From positions 1 through 52,880 of the forward strand of contig NZ_JACBXD010000055.1 in assembly GCF_013870525.1 (NCBI RefSeq): a DNA stretch of 52,880 nucleotides. The letters are read 5' to 3'. The position numbers and the translations under genes are program-made. The notes under the pieces are model-generated. The model was given only the letters and a program-made list of their open reading frames with translations, was not told where the DNA came from and did no database searches. Each line of letters begins with the position of its first letter. Positions within the stretch are counted from its first letter, which is position 1. Source of the DNA: Amycolatopsis pittospori. GTDB lineage: Bacteria > Actinomycetota > Actinomycetes > Mycobacteriales > Pseudonocardiaceae. Of this stretch, positions 51,203 through 52,880 are shown piece by piece.

Positions 51203-51781
51203 TCAGTTCCCCCTTTCGCCCTCCCCATCCGGATCCGGGAACGCCGTCCAGCGGACGAACACCTTCCGCGCGTCCGGGCCGGGTTCCGGCCGCCAGTAGC
51301 GGCGCAGCAGGTCCAGGTACTCCTCCCAGAACTGCTTGAGTTCCGCCAGGTTCAAGGTCACCGCGCCACGGGAGAACACGAGCGCGTCGCCCCATTCCCC
51401 CAGTTCGTCGCGTCGCGCCAGGAAGCGCGCCATCTGCTCGAGGTCCTCGGTGAAGGCGGCGCGCTGCGCCTCGTCGAACACCGCGCGCATCTCGTCGCTC
51501 TGCTCGCTGTGCCTCGGCCACCGGATGTCGCGCTGTCTGGCCCGCCACCAGCGCTCCTTGCCGTGCGCGAGTTCCGGTGCCTCGTCGACGAAGTTGTACT
51601 TCGCCAGTTCTCGCAGGTGATAGCTGGTCGCGCCCGAACTCTCCCCCAGTTCCTTCGCCAGCTTCGTCGCCGTCGCGGGCCCTCGCCCCAGCGCCTCCAT
51701 GATCCGTCGGCGCAACGGATGCATCACCGCCTTGAGCACGGCGGCATCGGTGATCTCTTCGGGCGGCGGCGGACCGGTCAT
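51203..51781 (-). CDS. ArsR-like winged-helix regulator
   Basis: A 192-residue regulator. The N-terminal winged helix is of the ArsR/HTH_20 type (AAVLKAVMHPLRRRIMEALG, ATKLAKELGESSGATSYHLR, ELAKYNFVDEAPELAHGKER), followed by a helical C-terminal part (MRAVFDEAQRAAFTEDLEQM, LNLAELKQFWEEYLDLLRR). No metal-binding cysteines are present, so the signal is probably not a metal. ATG 51781 is used; the three half-site repeat just upstream is its likely operator. It lies 103 bases before the penicillin acylase gene on the same strand and may control it. Confidence 0.88.
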   Translation of the reverse strand: MTGPPPPEEITDAAVLKAVMHPLRRRIMEALGRGPATATKLAKELGESSGATSYHLRELAKYNFVDEAPELAHGKERWWRARQRDIRWPRHSEQSDEMRAVFDEAQRAAFTEDLEQMARFLARRDELGEWGDALVFSRGAVTLNLAELKQFWEEYLDLLRRYWRPEPGPDARKVFVRWTAFPDPDGEGERGN

Positions 51782-51793
51782 GGCACCAAGGTA

Positions 51794-51835
51794 CCGCGTG
51801 CAAAGGTGATTGTGCAAAGGCGTCTTTGCACGCGG
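51794..51835. promoter_or_regulatory. Three-half-site operator before ArsR-like gene
   Basis: CCGCGTGCAAAG and CTTTGCACGCGG form a perfect 12-base inverted repeat at the ends; a third GTGCAAAG at 51812-51819 makes a tighter 8+4+8 palindrome with the right arm. It lies 12 bases before the regulator's ATG. Half-site GTGCAAAG. Confidence 0.7.
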
Positions 51836-51891
51836 TTCAGACCACGCCCCGAGGCGGCCGACGATTCTGCTGTCGCTTCGGTGAACTCAGC

Positions 51892-51910
51892 GTGAAATTG
51901 ACAACTTCAC
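51892..51910. promoter_or_regulatory. 19-bp palindrome over a -35 hexamer
   Basis: GTGAAATTGACAACTTCAC reads nearly the same on both strands (16 of 19) and contains TTGACA at 51898-51903. No clear -10 follows at the right distance. It is placed to regulate the transglycosylase gene, whose start is 120 bases downstream. Confidence 0.45.
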
Positions 51911-52030
51911 TACCAAGGTCTTGTGCCAGGAGGACGAAATCCCGGCCGGTTCACAGGTTTTTCGTTGCGCCTTCCCCGAAATTCGGTTGTATCGGATAGT
52001 TTTGCCCGGAGTCGACCTAGCGGGAGAGAA

Positions 52031-52880
52031 CATGCCGAAGCACCGCCCTCGACAGACGGACAGGCTGTCCGCCCGGCACCGGACGGCCTTCGCGCTCGCC
52101 GGTGGCGCGCTCGCCGTCCTGCCCGCGGTCACCGCGTCGGCGGGTCCCGACACCCCGATCGCCGCGGCGAAGGACACCACCGCGCCGCAGAATCAGGCCG
52201 CGCCCTGGCAGCCGCCCGCCGGTACGGTTCCGGAGATCGCGGTCGACGGCAGTCTCCCCGAACCGCCCAACCCGGATCCGCTGATCGTCCCGGGCGGCAC
52301 CGGCAACGTCGGCGGCTCGTTCGCGCCGTCGGGCGCGCTCGGCATCCCCGCCAGCATGATGAAGGCCTACCGCAACGCGGCCGACATCCTCGCGAAGGAA
52401 CTTCCCGGCTGCCACATCGACTGGGCGCTGATCGCCAGCATCGGGCGGATCGAGTCGAACCACGCGCGCGGCGGTTATGTGGACGCCAAGGGCAACACCC
52501 TGGAGCCGATCCTCGGCCCGCAGCTCAACGGCGCCGGACCGTTCGCCGCCATCTCGGACACCGACGGCGGCAAGTTCGACGGCGACACGGTGTGGGATCG
52601 CGCCGTCGGGCCGACGCAGTTCATCCCGTCGACGTGGAAGGGCTACGCCTCCGACGGCAACGGGGACGGCGAGTCGAACCCCAACAACATCTACGACGCG
52701 ACGCTGGGCTCCGGCCGCTACCTGTGCTCCGGCGGCGTCGACCTGACGTCCGAGCAGACCCAGCGCGTCGCCGTCTACCGCTACAACCACTCTTTGTCCT
52801 ATGTGGACACCGTGATCCGGTGGGCCGTCTCCTACCGCGGCGGCGTCGCGACGCTGCCCGACAGCCAGGTCCCGGTCGGC
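52031..52880 (+). CDS. Lytic murein transglycosylase, 5' part
   Basis: The gene starts at ATG 52031 behind GGGAGAG and runs off the window after 283 codons. A signal peptide (HRTAFALAGGALAVLPAVTA, cleavage likely after ASA) leads to a proline-rich linker, then an SLT_2/MltB-type catalytic domain: HIDWALIASIGRIESNHARG with the catalytic Glu, AVGPTQFIPSTWKGYASDG, GESNPNNIYDATLGSGRYLC and AVYRYNHSLSYVDTVIRWA. It cuts glycan strands of peptidoglycan outside the membrane. Actinomycete relatives act in growth, division or spore germination. The C-terminus is unseen. Confidence 0.92.

Noticed and set aside
51841..52030. A ydaO-type (cyclic di-AMP) riboswitch before the lytic transglycosylase, as known for actinomycete wall hydrolases.
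   Set aside because: I could not find the conserved core segments or a supporting stem arrangement in the leader.

Overview
The window looks like chromosomal DNA of a high-GC actinomycete, most likely Amycolatopsis or another Pseudonocardiales member. The reasons are the strong G/C bias at third codon positions, a StrR-type regulator, a mycobacteria-like DosR/DosS pair with Acg and DUF1876 genes, a GerW protein, PspAB, ANTAR proteins and a DUF222/HNH protein. The genus is inferred from overall resemblance, not from a search. I found no rRNA, tRNA, CRISPR array or insertion sequence.

Layout. 1-5.5 kb: the 3' end of a LuxR-type regulator, an orphan StrR/ParB-like regulator divergent from a family 2 glycosyltransferase, a TetR regulator divergent from a CYP102-like P450, a small acidic protein and a SufR-like regulator. 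5.6-8.8 kb: folE, then a large SEFIR-KAP NTPase fusion that resembles an anti-phage effector. 8.7-17.3 kb: flavin reductase, an SRPBCC-acyl-CoA synthetase fusion, DUF222/HNH protein, an anchored secreted protein, a DJ-1/AraC regulator, a Tat-exported hydrolase and a secreted DUF6528 protein.

17.3-32.4 kb is a dormancy and redox-sensing region. It holds two Acg-type FMN proteins, a DUF1876 protein, a DosS-like heme kinase with the putative heme histidine kept, a DosR-like regulator, an ANTAR protein coupled to a receiver-only protein, a NarL regulator/PAS kinase/poly-HAMP hybrid kinase operon, a double-domain universal stress protein, PspAB and a GAF-ANTAR protein. Two DosR-box-like sites lie between acg and the DUF1876 gene.

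32.5-36.5 kb is a polyamine operon (decarboxylase, speD, speE) headed by a small coiled-coil gene, followed by an MFS exporter divergent from an Lrp/AsnC regulator. 37.2-39.6 kb is a UvrA-like ABC protein. 39.6-42.7 kb is a compact type VII polymorphic-toxin island (SseB-like, WXG-like, toxin, immunity, and an inverted remnant of an SseB-like gene). Nearly identical hairpins bound it, one after the uvrA-like stop and one after the ligD stop. This suggests insertion into a once-shared terminator.

42.7-52.9 kb: a standalone LigD polymerase domain, GerW, a TetR regulator with a 34-bp palindrome shared with an exported agmatine deiminase, a GntR regulator divergent from a carbon-nitrogen hydrolase (a possible agmatine-to-putrescine pair), a penicillin acylase/alpha-beta hydrolase operon behind an ArsR-like regulator with a three-half-site operator, and the 5' part of a lytic transglycosylase cut by the window end.
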